This document shows, in pieces, positions 63,089 through 64,000 of a stretch of 64,000 nucleotides of DNA (position 1 is the first letter of the stretch; each line of letters begins with the position of its first letter). The stretch lies in the NCBI RefSeq assembly GCF_900167525.1, contig NZ_FUZQ01000003.1, positions 593,287-657,286 of the forward strand, written 5' to 3'. The position numbers and the translations under genes were made by a program. The DNA is from Krasilnikoviella flava (GTDB lineage: Bacteria > Actinomycetota > Actinomycetes > Actinomycetales > Cellulomonadaceae). The notes below the pieces were generated by a model, which was given only the letters and a program-made list of their open reading frames with translations, was not told where the DNA came from and did not search any database.

Positions 63089-63973
63089 TCAGCCCTTGAG
63101 GCCTTGGGTGGCGACGCCGTCGACGATGTAGCGCTGGAAGAGGATGAAGAAGAGCATCACGGGCAGCAGGGCCAGGACGGCCATGGCCATCTGGGCGCCG
63201 TAGTCGGACACGGATGTCTGGTCGACGTAGAGGCGTAGCGCGATGGGCAGCGGGTACAGGTCGGGCTTCTTCAGGTAGAGCAGCGGGCCGAGGAAGTCGT
63301 TCCAGGACCAGATGAACGCGAAGATGCTGGAGGTGATGATCGCGGGGCGCATCAGGGGCAGCATGATCGAGCCGAAGATGCGGGCGTGCCCGGCGCCGTC
63401 GATGCGGGCTGCTTCGTCGAGCTCGCGGGGCAGGTTGCGCATGAACTGCACCATGAGGAACACGAAGAACGCCTCGCCGGCGAGGAACTTCGGCGCGAGC
63501 AGCGGGATGAACGTGTTCACCATGCCGAGCTCGTTGAACATGATGTATTGCGGGATGATCACGACGTGGAACGGCAGCAGCAGGGTGCCGATCATGATCG
63601 CGAAGAACACGCTGCGGCCGGGGAAGTCGATCCGCGCGAACGCGTACGCGCTGACCGTGGAGGACAGCACCACCCCGACCACGGACGCGACGGCCAGGAT
63701 CATCGAGTTGCCGAAGAAGGTCCAGAACCCGACCCCGCCGATCCCGGACAGCGCGGTCGCGAAGTTGGACAACGACAGGTTGTCCGACCACAGGCTGATG
63801 TTCCCGATGATCTCGTTGGACGGCTTGAACGAGCTCATCAGCATCCACGCCGCGGGATACAGCACCACGATCGTGCACACGATCATGAACGCGTGGAACC
63901 CGACCGACCGGACCCCCTTGCGCCGCCGCGCGGCCTGCCGCAGGGACGTGTCGATCACGCCCCGCTCACGCAC
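63089..63973 (-). CDS. Carbohydrate ABC transporter permease (MalG type), start near window end
   Basis: About 294 residues. Six membrane helices; EAA loop ELDEAARIDGAGHARIFGSIMLPLM; C-terminus FQRYIVDGVATQGLKG, much like the paralogue at 45512. GTG 63973 is the first start inside the window, but the frame stays open to base 64000, so the true start may lie beyond. A MalF-type partner is expected immediately upstream, outside the window. Confidence 0.9.
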   Translation of the reverse strand: MRERGVIDTSLRQAARRRKGVRSVGFHAFMIVCTIVVLYPAAWMLMSSFKPSNEIIGNISLWSDNLSLSNFATALSGIGGVGFWTFFGNSMILAVASVVGVVLSSTVSAYAFARIDFPGRSVFFAIMIGTLLLPFHVVIIPQYIMFNELGMVNTFIPLLAPKFLAGEAFFVFLMVQFMRNLPRELDEAARIDGAGHARIFGSIMLPLMRPAIITSSIFAFIWSWNDFLGPLLYLKKPDLYPLPIALRLYVDQTSVSDYGAQMAMAVLALLPVMLFFILFQRYIVDGVATQGLKG

Positions 63974-64000
63974 CGGTGCGGGCTGGGAAAGAGTCGGGGC

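Overview
The window is very GC-rich DNA with tightly packed genes, frequent 4-nt ATGA/GTGA overlaps and many GTG starts. The gene content (secreted plant-polymer enzymes, several sugar and peptide ABC importers, a SAM riboswitch on metF, UbiE/MenG-type methyltransferase) points to a saprophytic actinobacterium, most likely a Micrococcales member near Cellulomonadaceae/Promicromonosporaceae. This placement is inferred from gene content; no rRNA or tRNA gene was seen. No prophage, insertion sequence or CRISPR array was recognised.

Layout. 1-0.84 kb: end of a small multidrug efflux gene and its TetR regulator. 1.0-5.4 kb: a giant secreted NAGPA-like/metallophosphoesterase protein and a small membrane protein. 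5.4-25.4 kb: a coherent locus that I read as a hydroxyproline-rich glycoprotein (extensin-type) utilisation system. On the minus strand, apparently one long operon runs GH127 beta-L-arabinofuranosidase, dipeptide/oligopeptide ABC importer (binding protein, two permeases, two ATPases), proline-iminopeptidase-like hydrolase, Xaa-Pro aminopeptidase, and possibly a secreted zinc protease. Divergently on the plus strand are a GntR/FCD regulator and all steps of trans-4-hydroxy-L-proline catabolism: 2-epimerase, three-subunit hydroxy-D-proline dehydrogenase, DapA-like deaminase and a ketoglutarate-semialdehyde-type dehydrogenase. Related 11-bp sites (TATGTNACATA-like) lie before each transcription unit.

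25.4-44.4 kb is mostly housekeeping and small regulatory genes: a GPP34-like protein, an ArsR/SRPBCC divergent pair with mirror-image starts, an FBP zinc-finger protein, a metF-metE operon behind a SAM-I riboswitch, carbon-starvation transporter cstA-ybdD, a NYN/OST-HTH protein, a hydrolase/TetR pair with two operators, plsC plus a UbiE-like methyltransferase, and a histidine kinase separated from a NarL-type response regulator by four small unrelated genes.

44.4-64 kb is a glycan-use region. A LacI regulator sits between a sugar ABC importer operon (minus) and a GH2-GH92 pair (plus), with AACGTT-centred operators on both sides. After a bidirectional repeat/terminator comes a minus-strand xylan-type cluster (permease, binding protein, GH43, and a GH67 alpha-glucuronidase with duplicated accessory domains) that continues past the window end.
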